DNA of 64,000 nucleotides from CAVYTF01 sp963708205. Its GTDB lineage: Bacteria > Bacteroidota > Bacteroidia > Chitinophagales > Chitinophagaceae. A program made the position numbers and the translations under genes. The notes under the pieces were generated by a model. It worked only from the letters and a program-made list of their open reading frames with translations, searched no databases and was not told where the DNA came from. Positions 8,613-17,675 of the stretch are shown here, in pieces (positions within the stretch are counted from its first letter, which is position 1; each line of letters begins with the position of its first letter). Location of the stretch: assembly GCA_963708205.1 (NCBI GenBank), contig OY970196.1, forward strand, positions 558,001-622,000, given 5' to 3'.

Positions 8613-10199
8613 CTATTTATTTATTTCACTCGTGAAATGAAATTTTATTTCAGGATTGTTTTGAATCTCCGTATTTAAAAACCATTCGCTTTGCGCGAGA
8701 TAAACCGGCAAACCGTCTTTATCTTCTCCTGAATTACCTTGTTTGAAGCGTAAAAAATCCTGCAGCTTTTTTTCATCATCACACGTTAACCAGCAAGCTT
8801 TATAAAACGGCAATGTCCGAAACTCGCACGCAGCGCTGTATTCATGCAGCAAGCGATATTGAATCACTTCAAACTGCAACTCTCCTACGCAACCGATTAT
8901 TTTTTTTGTTCCGCCAAATTGTGTGAACAATTGCGCAACCCCTTCATCCGTTAATTGTCGAATTCCTTTTTCAAGCTGTTTTGTTTTCATCGGATCTTTA
9001 TTCACCAGCTCTTTAAAAATTTCCGGAGAAAAAGATGGAATGCCTGTGAAATAAAAATTTTCACCTTCCGTCAAAGTATCACCGATCTTAAAGTTGCCTG
9101 TATCAAATAAACCAACCACATCGCCGGGATATGCATCTTCAATAATGTCTTTGCTTCTCGCTAAAAAAGAATATGGATTGCTGAAGCGAACTTCTTTTTC
9201 AAGTCGCACATGTTTGTAATAAGTATTCCGCTCAAACCTGCCGCTGCAAACACGCAGAAATGCAATCCTATCCCGATGTTTAGGATCGAGGTTCGCATGA
9301 ATTTTAAAAATAAATCCACTCAGTTTATTTTCATGCGGACAAACTTCCCGCACCGAAGTTTCGCGGCACAAAGGCGTTGGTGCAATGCGAATAAAAACAT
9401 CCAGCAATTCTTTCACACCAAAATTATTTATCGCACTTCCGAAAAAAACGGGCGCAACTTTTCCCTGCAAATAATCATCAACATTCAGTTGTCCATAAAC
9501 GCCGTCAACCAATTCAACATCTTCTCTTAATTGCGCTGCATCTTTTTCACCAAGCTTTTCATCGAGCACTTTTTTATTCAAATCTTCAATCACAAAACTA
9601 TTTTCATCAGTGGCTTTTGTATTGGCTGTAAATAGCAATAAACTTTTATCATGCAAATTATAAACACCTTTAAAATCCTTGCCGCTGTTGATTGGCAGCG
9701 TCATCGGGTGCAAAGAAATCTTCAATTCCTTTTCAATTTCTTCCAGCAGATCAAAACGATTTTTTCCATCTCTGTCCATTTTGTTTATGAACACGATCAC
9801 AGGCGTATCGCGCATTCTGCACACTTCCATCAACCGGCGCGTTTGCTCTTCCACGCCATTGACGCTGTCAACAACAAGCACAACGCTGTCAACCGCAGTG
9901 AGCGTTCTGTAAGTATCTTCCGCAAAGTCTTTGTGGCCGGGCGTATCCAGCAAATTGATGAGCATGTTTTTATATTCAAACGTCATCACGCTCGTTGCAA
10001 CAGAAATGCCGCGCTGCCTTTCAATCTCCATAAAATCGCTGGTCGCAAACTTTTTTATTTTGTTGCTTTTCACCGCGCCGGCAGTCTGGATGGCGCCGCC
10101 AAACAACAAAAATTTTTCCGTCAAAGTTGTTTTGCCCGCATCCGGATGCGAAATGATAGCGAATGTTTTTCTTTTGCTTATTTCCTTTTCAAAACTCAT
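8613..10199 (-). CDS. prfC: Peptide chain release factor 3
   Basis: 528 aa from the ATG at 10197-10199 (a TTG 12 bp upstream is less likely). RF3 is a translational GTPase that recycles RF1/RF2 from the ribosome after termination. The G domain shows G1 SHPDAGKTTLTE, G2 ERQRGISVATSV, G3 DTPGHKDF and G4 NKMDRDG within the first ~150 residues. The EF-Tu-like beta barrel and the C-terminal RF3 domain follow (FGGTKKIIGCVGELQFEVIQ near 430). Length matches the family. It stands alone, tail to tail with purB. Confidence 0.95.
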   Translation of the reverse strand: MSFEKEISKRKTFAIISHPDAGKTTLTEKFLLFGGAIQTAGAVKSNKIKKFATSDFMEIERQRGISVATSVMTFEYKNMLINLLDTPGHKDFAEDTYRTLTAVDSVVLVVDSVNGVEEQTRRLMEVCRMRDTPVIVFINKMDRDGKNRFDLLEEIEKELKISLHPMTLPINSGKDFKGVYNLHDKSLLLFTANTKATDENSFVIEDLNKKVLDEKLGEKDAAQLREDVELVDGVYGQLNVDDYLQGKVAPVFFGSAINNFGVKELLDVFIRIAPTPLCRETSVREVCPHENKLSGFIFKIHANLDPKHRDRIAFLRVCSGRFERNTYYKHVRLEKEVRFSNPYSFLARSKDIIEDAYPGDVVGLFDTGNFKIGDTLTEGENFYFTGIPSFSPEIFKELVNKDPMKTKQLEKGIRQLTDEGVAQLFTQFGGTKKIIGCVGELQFEVIQYRLLHEYSAACEFRTLPFYKACWLTCDDEKKLQDFLRFKQGNSGEDKDGLPVYLAQSEWFLNTEIQNNPEIKFHFTSEINK

Positions 10200-10255
10200 A
10201 ATCGGGCGCAAAAGTAATGATTAGAAATTTTATGATACCAGCAGCAGCAAGCGTG

Positions 10256-10315
10256 GCATCTTCGTTGCGTCGCAATCCTTTCATCGTTTGTCTATGAATT
10301 AAGCTTTGGGCTTCA
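10256..10315 (+). repeat. Dispersed TTGCGTCGC-type intergenic repeat, copy 3
   Basis: CTTCGTTGCGTCGCAAT followed by a T-rich stretch and GAATTAAGCTTTGGG. It resembles the copy at 7075-7132 most closely (CGTTGCG, TTCATSGTT, ATTRAGCTTTG). It sits immediately upstream of the 147-bp tandem array, in the prfC-ribBA gap. Confidence 0.5.
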
Positions 10316-10330
10316 ATTAAAAAATCTATT

Positions 10331-10740
10331 CTTCGGTGACCCACTTCGGAAGTGGGGGGGCCCACATCCTTTGGTCGCCTTCGGAGCAAAAAGCCTCGCG
10401 CTCGAGACTATTTACTCCAAGCTCGATCCTTTTTGCTTCGAGGTCCAGGCAAAAAAGCTCGCGAGCGGAGCAATTTACTTCGGTGACCCACTTCGGAAGT
10501 GGGGGGGCCCACATATTAGAGTCGCCTTCGGAGCAAAAAACCCCGCGCTCGAGACTATTTACTCCAAGCTCGATCCTTTTTGCTTCGAGGTCCAGGCAAA
10601 AAAGCTCGCGAGCGGAGCAATTTACTTCGGTGACCCACTTCGGAAGTGGGGGGGGCCACATATTAGAGTCGCCTTCGGAGCAAAAAACCCCGCGCTCGAG
10701 GCTATTTACTTCAGGTTTGATTCTTTTTGCTTCGAACAAA
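10331..10740. repeat. GC-rich 147-bp tandem repeat, 2.8 copies
   Basis: Copies begin at 10331, 10478 and 10625, exactly 147 bp apart; the third decays after about 115 bp. Each starts with CTTCGGTGACCCACTTCGG. Each holds a strong hairpin, CCCACTTCGGAAGTGGG, leading into a run of 7-8 G, and the first two hold the palindrome GCTCGCGAGC. The array is far richer in GC than its surroundings. Because 147 is a multiple of 3, frames of 137-170 codons stay open on both strands, but no known protein is encoded. The 730-bp prfC-ribBA gap otherwise holds only a dispersed repeat and, near its end, the ribBA promoter; I see nothing in 10741-10917. Confidence 0.9.
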
Positions 10741-10917
10741 AGAATATGCTTAATTCATACTCCACATTTCAACGGTGCCAACGCCACTGAAGATTCATTT
10801 GTGTTTTTCAGTTTGGCTCAAAATAAACTTCACGAAAGCAACGGGTAATAAAAACTATGCTTTGCAAAAATGAACATTTGCACTTTGCCTACCTGCACGT
10901 TCGCAGATTGTTCTTCG

Positions 10918-10925
10918 TAATTTTG
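10918..10925 (+). promoter_or_regulatory. Likely -7 box of the ribBA promoter
   Basis: TAATTTTG is a perfect match to the Bacteroidota -7 consensus TAnnTTTG and lies 16 bp before the ribBA start codon. No well-spaced -33 TTTG was found. No FMN riboswitch could be recognised in the leader, which would be very short. Confidence 0.45.
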
Positions 10926-10941
10926 TACCTAAATATTTTTC

Positions 10942-12147
10942 ATGCTTGATACAATTGAAAGTGCGATCGAGGATATTAAAAAAGGAAAACTGGTAATTGT
11001 TGTGGATGATGAAGACCGTGAGAATGAAGGCGATTTTATAACTGCCGCAAGAAATGTGACACCGGAAATTATCAACTTCATGAGCAAAGAAGGTCGGGGA
11101 TTGATCTGCGCACCAATCACGGAAAGCCGCGCGGATGCTTTGCAGCTTGACTTAATGGTGAATAATAATACTGCCTTGCATGGAACACCTTTTACAGTAA
11201 GTGTTGATCTGCTGGGACATGGCTGCACAACGGGCATCAGTGCCCATGACCGTGCGAAAACTGTGCAGGCATTGATCGACGAAAATACAATGCCGGAAGA
11301 TCTCGGCAGGCCGGGACATATTTTTCCATTGCGTGCAAAAGAAAGCGGCGTGCTGAGAAGAACGGGCCATACCGAAGCAACGACAGACCTGGCGCGGCTT
11401 GCAGGCTTTGAGCCAGTTGGTGTTTTGGTTGAAATAATGAATGAAGATGGCTCGATGGCAAGGCTGCCGGAATTGAAAAAACTTGCTAAAAAGTTTGATC
11501 TGAAAATTGTTTCAATAAAAGATCTGATCGAGTTCCGTTTAAAGATTGATAGCCTTATCGACGAAATTGTGCGTGTTGATATGCCGACAAAATATGGACA
11601 CTTCAAACTTGTTGCATTCAAAGAAAAAAACACCAACAGCGAACATCTTGCTTTGATAAAAGGCGAATGGAAAAAAGATGAAGCCGTGCTTACGCGTGTG
11701 CATTCAAGTTGTTTTACCGGAGATATTTTAGGAAGCTTTCGCTGCGATTGCGGAGAACAATTGCACAAGGCAATGGAGATGGTGCAGAAAGAAGGCAAAG
11801 GTGTTATTTTATACATGAACCAGGAAGGTCGCGGCATTGGATTGATCAATAAATTGAAAGCATATAAACTGCAGGAAGAGGGCATGGATACTGTGGAAGC
11901 CAATCTGCACCTGGGTTTCAAGATGGATGAAAGAGATTATGGAGTTGGCGCCCAGATACTTCGTTATCTCGGCGTGACGAAATTAAAACTGATGAGCAAC
12001 AATCCGCGCAAGCGTGCAGGATTGAAAGGTTACGGCATTGACATCGTTGATATTGTGCCGATAGAAATAAAACCTAACACGCACAACAAAAAATATTTGC
12101 AGACAAAGCGTGATAAACTTGGTCATGAGATTTTGAGTGAGCAATAG
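10942..12147 (+). CDS. ribBA: Bifunctional DHBP synthase / GTP cyclohydrolase II
   Basis: 401 aa. The N-terminal half (1-200) is 3,4-dihydroxy-2-butanone-4-phosphate synthase: the acidic metal-binding motif DDEDRENEGDF is at about 22-32 and RTGHTEA is near 135-141. The C-terminal half is GTP cyclohydrolase II, with zinc ligands in SCFTGDILGSFRCDCGEQL (Cys, then CxC) and the EGRGIGL motif. Together they make both precursors of lumazine in riboflavin synthesis, from ribulose 5-phosphate and GTP. Both active sites look intact. The gene stands alone; the other rib genes are not in the window. Confidence 0.95.
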   Translation: MLDTIESAIEDIKKGKLVIVVDDEDRENEGDFITAARNVTPEIINFMSKEGRGLICAPITESRADALQLDLMVNNNTALHGTPFTVSVDLLGHGCTTGISAHDRAKTVQALIDENTMPEDLGRPGHIFPLRAKESGVLRRTGHTEATTDLARLAGFEPVGVLVEIMNEDGSMARLPELKKLAKKFDLKIVSIKDLIEFRLKIDSLIDEIVRVDMPTKYGHFKLVAFKEKNTNSEHLALIKGEWKKDEAVLTRVHSSCFTGDILGSFRCDCGEQLHKAMEMVQKEGKGVILYMNQEGRGIGLINKLKAYKLQEEGMDTVEANLHLGFKMDERDYGVGAQILRYLGVTKLKLMSNNPRKRAGLKGYGIDIVDIVPIEIKPNTHNKKYLQTKRDKLGHEILSEQ

Positions 12148-12254
12148 TTCTTGATTATTCAAACTGCTTTCAATTTGTATTAAAATTAGAAATTAATTGC
12201 TGAATTCTTTGCTGTGTACAATTTTACTGATAATTTCAACCATTAACTAAGACT

Positions 12255-13382
12255 ATGGTTGTTGGCATTTTGAAAGAGCCTGAAGGCGAAAACCGCGTTT
12301 CATTTTTACCTGAACATGGAGCGGCTTTGATCAAACAAAAAGCTTCATTGCTGATAGAAACCTCCGCAGGACAAAATGCTTATGCAAATGATGAAACCTA
12401 TGCTGACAAAGGATTTCAGCTTATATCTAGAAAAGAAGTTTTACAATCATCAGATATTTTACTTTCTATCAATCTTTTGAGCAATGATGATTTGCATGAT
12501 ATAAAATCAAACACAATTTTGATCGGAATTTATCAACCTTTATTCAATCTTGATTTTTTAAAAAGCTGTGCTGAAAAAAATATTTCAGTATTTAGTTTAG
12601 ATATGTTGCCACGCACAACACGTGCGCAAAGCATGGATGTGCTAAGCTCGCAGGCTAATATTGCGGGTTATAAAGCAGTGTTGTATGCAGCATCAATTTA
12701 TCCAAAATATTTTCCCATGTTCATGACGGCCGCGGGTAGTATTGCGCCTGCAAAAGTTTTGATATTGGGCGCTGGTGTTGCAGGTTTGCAGGCAATCGCA
12801 ACCGCAAGAAGGCTGGGCGCAGTGGTTGAAGTTTTTGACACACGCCCTGCCGTGAAAGAAGAAGTGATGAGCCTTGGTGCAAAATTTATTGAAGTGCAAG
12901 GAGCTGCTGATGCAAGTAAAGCCGGTGGTTATGCAGTAGAACAAACTGATGAATATAAAGTAAAGCAACAGGAAAGAATTGCAGCCGCTGTTGTGAAGGC
13001 TGATGTTATTATTACAACTGCACAAATATTCGGGAAATCCGCGCCCATATTGATTTCTACAGAGATGCTGGATAACATGAAAAACGGTTCTGTTATCATT
13101 GACATTGCCGCATCAACAGGTGGGAACACAAGCAAAACAGAAAATAACAAAGCAATAAAATATAAAGGCGTGACGATCATCGGCAATAGTTTTCTTGCGT
13201 CTGAAATGCCAAGTGATGCAAGTAAATTGTATGGAAAAAATGTGTTCAATTTTTTACAACTTATCATTAATAAAGAAGGAAATATTAATTTGAATTTTGA
13301 AGATGAATTAGTGAAAGGTTGTTGTATAACACACAACGGAGAAATAACTTCTGACATGGTGAAGAAGAAATTATTGGATTAA
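12255..13382 (+). CDS. pntAA: Proton-translocating NAD(P) transhydrogenase, alpha subunit part 1 (NAD-binding)
   Basis: 375 aa. This is the soluble dI domain, which binds NAD(H). The alanine-dehydrogenase-like N-terminus begins VVGILKEPEGENRVSFLPEH, and the Rossmann motif VLILGAGVAGLQAIATARRLG is at about residues 168-188. It stops before the membrane segment, which is encoded by the next gene: the split-alpha arrangement. With the next two genes it forms a proton pump exchanging hydride between NADH and NADP+ across the cytoplasmic membrane, supplying NADPH. Gaps within the operon are 51 bp and 4 bp. Confidence 0.92.
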   Translation: MVVGILKEPEGENRVSFLPEHGAALIKQKASLLIETSAGQNAYANDETYADKGFQLISRKEVLQSSDILLSINLLSNDDLHDIKSNTILIGIYQPLFNLDFLKSCAEKNISVFSLDMLPRTTRAQSMDVLSSQANIAGYKAVLYAASIYPKYFPMFMTAAGSIAPAKVLILGAGVAGLQAIATARRLGAVVEVFDTRPAVKEEVMSLGAKFIEVQGAADASKAGGYAVEQTDEYKVKQQERIAAAVVKADVIITTAQIFGKSAPILISTEMLDNMKNGSVIIDIAASTGGNTSKTENNKAIKYKGVTIIGNSFLASEMPSDASKLYGKNVFNFLQLIINKEGNINLNFEDELVKGCCITHNGEITSDMVKKKLLD

Positions 13383-13433
13383 TAAATGAGCGGATTATTT
13401 TCTTTAATTACTAATTATTAATTGAACAATATC

Positions 13434-13742
13434 ATGCATTCAATTTTAAACTTCATCGCCGCAAACCAGCAATACATCTACATTGTAGTGCTGATGATAT
13501 TTTTAGGAATTGAAGTGATCGGTCGCGTGCCGAGTGTTTTGCATACACCTTTAATGAGCGGCGCAAATGCCATTCATGGAGTTGTTATTATCGGTGCAAT
13601 AATAGTGATGGGGAAAGCTGAAACTGATAATTATGTTGCACTGATTCTCGGTTTTCTTGCAGTGATATTAGGAACATTGAATGTTGTTGGTGGCTTTGTT
13701 GTGACAGACAGAATGCTGGAAATGTTTAAGAAGAAAAAATAA
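13434..13742 (+). CDS. pntAB: NAD(P) transhydrogenase, alpha subunit part 2 (membrane)
   Basis: 102 aa from the ATG at 13434 (a TTG at 13422 would add four residues). Three hydrophobic helices fill most of the protein, with the family segment RVPSVLHTPLMSGANAIHG in the first loop. This is the small membrane part of the alpha subunit, which assembles with the beta subunit to form the proton channel. Its stop codon is 4 bp from the start of pntB. Confidence 0.92.
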   Translation: MHSILNFIAANQQYIYIVVLMIFLGIEVIGRVPSVLHTPLMSGANAIHGVVIIGAIIVMGKAETDNYVALILGFLAVILGTLNVVGGFVVTDRMLEMFKKKK

Positions 13743-13746
13743 TTAC

Positions 13747-15162
13747 ATGAATTTACTTGCACTCATTTATATAATTTCTTCCATCACTTTTATCCTTGGA
13801 TTGAAGATGCTTTCAAACCCTGCAACCGCAAGAAGAGGAAATTTAATTGCGGCATTTGGAATGAGCATTTCAATTCTCGGAACAATATTCTTATATAAAG
13901 ATGAAGCAGGAAATAATCTTCATAATTACGTCTGGATCTTTGGCGGAATAATGATCGGTGCGATCATTGGCGTGCTTGCAGCAAAGAAAGTGAAGATGAC
14001 CGCAATGCCAGAGATGGTAAGCCTTTTTAATGGAATGGGCGGCGCTTGTGCTGCATTGATTTCCATCTCTGAATTCCTGCATTTATCAAATTCATTTATC
14101 ATTTCTACAAATGCAATTCATGCATTGCAGGAAAAGTTGCTGGTGATTTTTGCAGGATTGATTATCGGAACAATTTCTTTTGCAGGTTCTGTAATTGCTT
14201 ATGGAAAATTGAACGGAAGAATAAAAGATTTTTCTTTTAAAGGTCAACACATTGTCAACAATATTATTCTGTTATTGATCTTATCGCATGCAGCTTATGT
14301 AGTTATTGCGTTGCCGGATAATTCATTTCATATTTTTTTCATCACATTTTTTCTTGCGATTGTTTATGGTGTTCTATTCGTGTTGCCGATTGGCGGCGCA
14401 GACATGCCTGTTGTCATTTCATTATTGAATTCATTTACCGGTGTTGCTGCTGCTTGCGGTGGTTTTTTGTATAATAATAAAGTGATGCTGACGGGTGGAA
14501 TTTTAGTAGGCGCAGCCGGAACATTGTTGACGATATTGATGTGCAAAGCAATGAACCGTTCTTTATTAAATGTGCTGATTGGTTCATTTGGTGGCAGCAA
14601 CAATACTGCCCTGAAAAGCAGCAGTGGTGGTACTTACAAGGAAATTACTTTGAGTGATTTAGCTGTTGCGATGAGTTATGCAAGGAAGGTGATAATCGTT
14701 CCGGGATATGGTTTAGCTGTTGCCCAGGCACAGCATGCCTGTCATGAACTTGAAAATATTTTAGAAGAAAAAGGTGTTGAAGTAAAATATGCAATTCATC
14801 CTGTTGCAGGAAGAATGCCGGGACATATGAACGTATTACTTGCAGAAGCAGATGTTAGTTATGATAAATTGGAGGAAATGGAAAAAGCAAATGATGAATT
14901 TAAAACTACTGATGTTGTGTTGATACTTGGCGCAAATGATGTTGTGAATCCTGCGGCGAAAACAGATCCTTCTTCGCCGATTTATGGCATGCCAATTTTA
15001 GAAGTTGAGAATGCTAAACTTATTGTTGTAAACAAACGGAGTATGAAACCCGGCTATGCTGGAATTGAAAATGAATTATTCTTTCAACCAAAAACTTCAA
15101 TGCTTTTTGGGGATGCGAAGGCTGTGCTGCAGAATTTGATTAGTGAAGTGAAGGTGTTGTAA
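13747..15162 (+). CDS. pntB: NAD(P) transhydrogenase, beta subunit
   Basis: 471 aa. Residues 1 to about 275 contain eight or nine membrane helices with the conserved FNGMGGACAALIS and NSFTGVAAACGGFL segments. The C-terminal dIII domain binds NADP(H), with VIIVPGYGLAVAQAQHA at about 314-330, then GRMPGHMNVLLAEA and GANDVVNPAA. It is the last gene of the three-gene operon and is complete. It is followed by a GC-rich fold-back repeat that may also end transcription (inference). Confidence 0.95.
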   Translation: MNLLALIYIISSITFILGLKMLSNPATARRGNLIAAFGMSISILGTIFLYKDEAGNNLHNYVWIFGGIMIGAIIGVLAAKKVKMTAMPEMVSLFNGMGGACAALISISEFLHLSNSFIISTNAIHALQEKLLVIFAGLIIGTISFAGSVIAYGKLNGRIKDFSFKGQHIVNNIILLLILSHAAYVVIALPDNSFHIFFITFFLAIVYGVLFVLPIGGADMPVVISLLNSFTGVAAACGGFLYNNKVMLTGGILVGAAGTLLTILMCKAMNRSLLNVLIGSFGGSNNTALKSSSGGTYKEITLSDLAVAMSYARKVIIVPGYGLAVAQAQHACHELENILEEKGVEVKYAIHPVAGRMPGHMNVLLAEADVSYDKLEEMEKANDEFKTTDVVLILGANDVVNPAAKTDPSSPIYGMPILEVENAKLIVVNKRSMKPGYAGIENELFFQPKTSMLFGDAKAVLQNLISEVKVL

Positions 15163-15216
15163 AAAATGATGAATTTTTTTGAGCAATCAGCTGAAACTCT
15201 TTATTCATCAACATTA

Positions 15217-15422
15217 CGGGCTGTCCGTTACAAGTTCGCCACAAGCCAACACACAAAAACTTCAGCGGGCTTTTCACTGCCATCCCGCGCTCTTCAGCAA
15301 TAGAATATTTATTGAGCAATGTGCAGTTCGTTTCTTTAGGCTGACTGTACTTAGGAAGCGTGAGGGATTGAAGCGGAAAGCCCGCAGCGAGGAACGAGTG
15401 AGGACTTGCAGCGAAAAGCCCG
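15217..15422. repeat. GC-rich fold-back (inverted-repeat) intergenic element
   Basis: Two imperfect arms, about 15217-15295 and 15354-15422, are inverted copies. GCGGGCTTTTCACTGCCATCCC in arm 1 corresponds to GCGGGCTTTCCGCTTCAATCCC on the other strand in arm 2, and CGGGCTGTCCGTTACAAGT to CGGGCTTTTCGCTGCAAGT. An AT-rich centre of ~58 bp separates the arms, and further GC-rich sequence continues to about 15475. It fills the 320-bp gap between the convergent pntB and hydrolase genes. There is no transposase, so it may be a MITE-like or structured RNA element. Confidence 0.7.
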
Positions 15423-15482
15423 GCGCCTTGCACAGCGCGGGTTTGAGCGAAGGCGGCAAGCGACGCGCCCCAAATTATTTTT

Positions 15483-16439
15483 TTATTTACTCAAAAAGTC
15501 TTCTATCAATTTCATGTCTTTTTGGGGCTCTTCGACTTGAGGATTGTGACCTGAATATTCGAACATCACGAACTGCGCCTGTGGACAATATTCTTTAAAC
15601 TTAACCATTTGCGAAGGCACGGCAACACGATCGTAGCGACCTCCATAAATGAGCACAGGCATCGTAAGATTTTTTAATTGTTTGCGATAATCAAAATTGC
15701 CGATGTCGCTGCCAACAATAAAATCGCCATCCTTGCCAACCATTTGATAATAGAGTTTCGTATTCATTGGATTTGGATATGCTGCACCACCGCGACTGCG
15801 AAAGTTTTCAGGATTGTAGCCGTATAAAAAAGCATAGGGCACGCGTCCATAAATTTCCTGGCAAATACTGTCGCTCGAAATATAACCCTGCTCGCGAAGC
15901 TTCATTAAAGTATCCCAGATTTCAGGATAATTTTCTTTGATCTCATGATTGCTGTTGTCATCATTTTCCTGCCACATTACATAGCTGTGAAAAGTGTTTG
16001 CAAGAATGAGATGCTTTACATTTTGAGGATACTTCAACGCATAGCCCTGCGCAACAAGTCCGCCGTAAGAATGACCCAGCACATTGATCTTATTGAAGTG
16101 TAATGCAATGCGCAAACCTTCGATGTCTTCAATGTCGCGTGCCAATGTATATTCTTTTACATCCTTTGCTGTGTCTGATTTTCCGCGTCCAAAGGCATCG
16201 AAATAAACGATCTGATTTGTTGCAGCAAGCGAATCAAAACTTCGGTATGGATAATGGCTTCCGCCTGGACCGCCGGGAATAATAAAGAGAGGATCACCTT
16301 TGCCAACAAGCACCACCCAAAGTTTTGCGCCGTTGACTGTTACATATTTTCCGTCAGTGAAACTGTTTGGAAAATGTTGTGCATTGACAAGCAAAAAGTC
16401 AAAAATAAAAAGTAAAAAAAGTAGAGATATTTTTTTCAT
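15483..16439 (-). CDS. Exported alpha/beta hydrolase, proline-iminopeptidase-like
   Basis: 318 aa with an N-terminal signal peptide (LFIFDFLLVNAQ, cleavage near residue 21). It has an alpha/beta hydrolase fold: oxyanion-hole motif PGGPGGSH around residues 55-62, nucleophile elbow GHSYGG with Ser124, a late Asp in GGRYDRVAVP, and the catalytic His in SGHNPQ near the end. The HGGPG-like motif and overall layout resemble the proline iminopeptidase/S33 family, so a peptidase or esterase acting in the periplasm is plausible; the substrate is unknown. It is divergent from the LysM gene, with 181 bp between the starts. Confidence 0.85.
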   Translation of the reverse strand: MKKISLLFLLFIFDFLLVNAQHFPNSFTDGKYVTVNGAKLWVVLVGKGDPLFIIPGGPGGSHYPYRSFDSLAATNQIVYFDAFGRGKSDTAKDVKEYTLARDIEDIEGLRIALHFNKINVLGHSYGGLVAQGYALKYPQNVKHLILANTFHSYVMWQENDDNSNHEIKENYPEIWDTLMKLREQGYISSDSICQEIYGRVPYAFLYGYNPENFRSRGGAAYPNPMNTKLYYQMVGKDGDFIVGSDIGNFDYRKQLKNLTMPVLIYGGRYDRVAVPSQMVKFKEYCPQAQFVMFEYSGHNPQVEEPQKDMKLIEDFLSK

Positions 16440-16620
16440 GGTTGAATTTTTTTCAGCAATTTATTGAGTAAAATTAATTTACAAGCTATTAAAAATTTGA
16501 TATCATATTTTAAAGAATTATTGGAGCATTTTCTTTTTTTAAATAAACGTGATAAAAATTTGTATATAATTTATACAAAAACTTTTAAGATTAACTTTAC
16601 TTCGTTTAAAAAACTGAGAC

Positions 16621-17670
16621 ATGAAGTTGATAAAAGCTTTGATATTAAATTTTGTTTTTTTATTTTTCACCTGCAGTATTTATGCGCAAACAACATCTGC
16701 AAATTTTATTTCTCATACGATAGCTTCAGGGGAAACGCTTACTGGACTTGCAAAGAAATATCATACAACCGTTGGAAACATCATGCGTGTCAATCACATG
16801 AATACGCAAAGTAAATTATCAATCGGTGAAGTTGTAAAAATTCCTATCGTGCAAACTGCAGGGGCAAAACCTGTTGTAGTTGTTACTAATAAACCTATCG
16901 CTTCAACAACAATTACTACGAATGTTCAAACTCAAAATGGAACGCCAATTTTGCATACAGTTGGTAAAGGCGAATCACTTTATTCACTTGCAAAAGAATT
17001 TCATTCCACAATTGATGAATTAAAAAAATGGAATAAAATGACCGGCAATACTATTATTGACGGACATAAATTAATTGTTGGTTATAAAGCATCTGTTGAA
17101 ACAACGACTTCTACAAATATAGAAACCGTAGAACAACCAATTAAGTCACAACCCGCTGAAACACAACAGCAGCAAGCATCACAGCCAACTGAAGTAAATG
17201 TCACAGTTCCAACACAACCATCTTCCGAAAATAATAATCTGCCTGAACAAAATGAACCTATCGTTTCTGATACAACAAAAGCATCTGTAAATGCTGCTGC
17301 AGTGCTAACAACACAACCTTCTCAAAATGATATTGCAAACATGCAAAATCCTGAAGGTTTTTTTGCTACATCATTTGGTTTAGGAACAGAAGGAAGAAGT
17401 TTGCAAACATCAACCGGCACTGCAATGGCATTTAAAACCGCAAGCGGTTGGAATGATAAAAAATATTACATTTTAATGAATAATGTTCCGCCGGGATCTA
17501 TTGTGAGAGTGATGAGTGAAAATAATAAAATCATTTACGCAAAAGTTTTGTGGAGCATTGCAGCAATCCCGGAAAATACAGGATTAGATTATCGCATCAG
17601 CACAGCAGCCGCAGCAGCATTGGGTTTGAGCGAAGCGAAGTTTCCGCTGACAGTTACGTTTTATGAATAA
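16621..17670 (+). CDS. Secreted double-LysM protein with RlpA/DPBB-like C-terminus
   Basis: 349 aa with a signal peptide (cleavage near YAQ, residue 23). LysM domains are at about 31-76 (HTIASGETLTGLAKKYHTT) and 111-156 (HTVGKGESLYSLAKEFHST), then a Gln/Thr/Pro-rich linker to ~240. The last ~100 residues, with NVPPGSIVRVMSENNKIIYA and a late DYRISTAAAAALGL, look like a double-psi beta-barrel as in RlpA-type proteins. LysM binds peptidoglycan, so the protein probably works in cell-wall maintenance in the periplasm. No catalytic residue was identified. Convergent with the next gene, 5 bp between stops. Confidence 0.82.
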   Translation: MKLIKALILNFVFLFFTCSIYAQTTSANFISHTIASGETLTGLAKKYHTTVGNIMRVNHMNTQSKLSIGEVVKIPIVQTAGAKPVVVVTNKPIASTTITTNVQTQNGTPILHTVGKGESLYSLAKEFHSTIDELKKWNKMTGNTIIDGHKLIVGYKASVETTTSTNIETVEQPIKSQPAETQQQQASQPTEVNVTVPTQPSSENNNLPEQNEPIVSDTTKASVNAAAVLTTQPSQNDIANMQNPEGFFATSFGLGTEGRSLQTSTGTAMAFKTASGWNDKKYYILMNNVPPGSIVRVMSENNKIIYAKVLWSIAAIPENTGLDYRISTAAAAALGLSEAKFPLTVTFYE

Positions 17671-17675
17671 ATTTT

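Noticed and set aside
9651..10224. 188-codon plus-strand frame in prfC
   Set aside because: Antisense to the conserved GTPase domain of RF3; no protein family resemblance.
10326..10848. Open frames of 137-170 codons on both strands across the 147-bp repeat
   Set aside because: They stay open because the repeat length is a multiple of three and GC-rich; three overlapping frames cannot all be genes, and none resembles a known protein.
10860..10941. FMN riboswitch upstream of ribBA
   Set aside because: The conserved RFN sequence blocks are not present and the leader after the -7 box is only a few bases long.
15140..15598. Short open frames over the fold-back element (both strands)
   Set aside because: They lie in the GC-rich inverted repeat and run into the hydrolase gene in the wrong frame; no domain is recognisable.
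16464..16814. 116-codon plus-strand frame overlapping the LysM gene start
   Set aside because: Overlaps the signal-peptide start of the LysM protein in another frame and has no recognisable domain.
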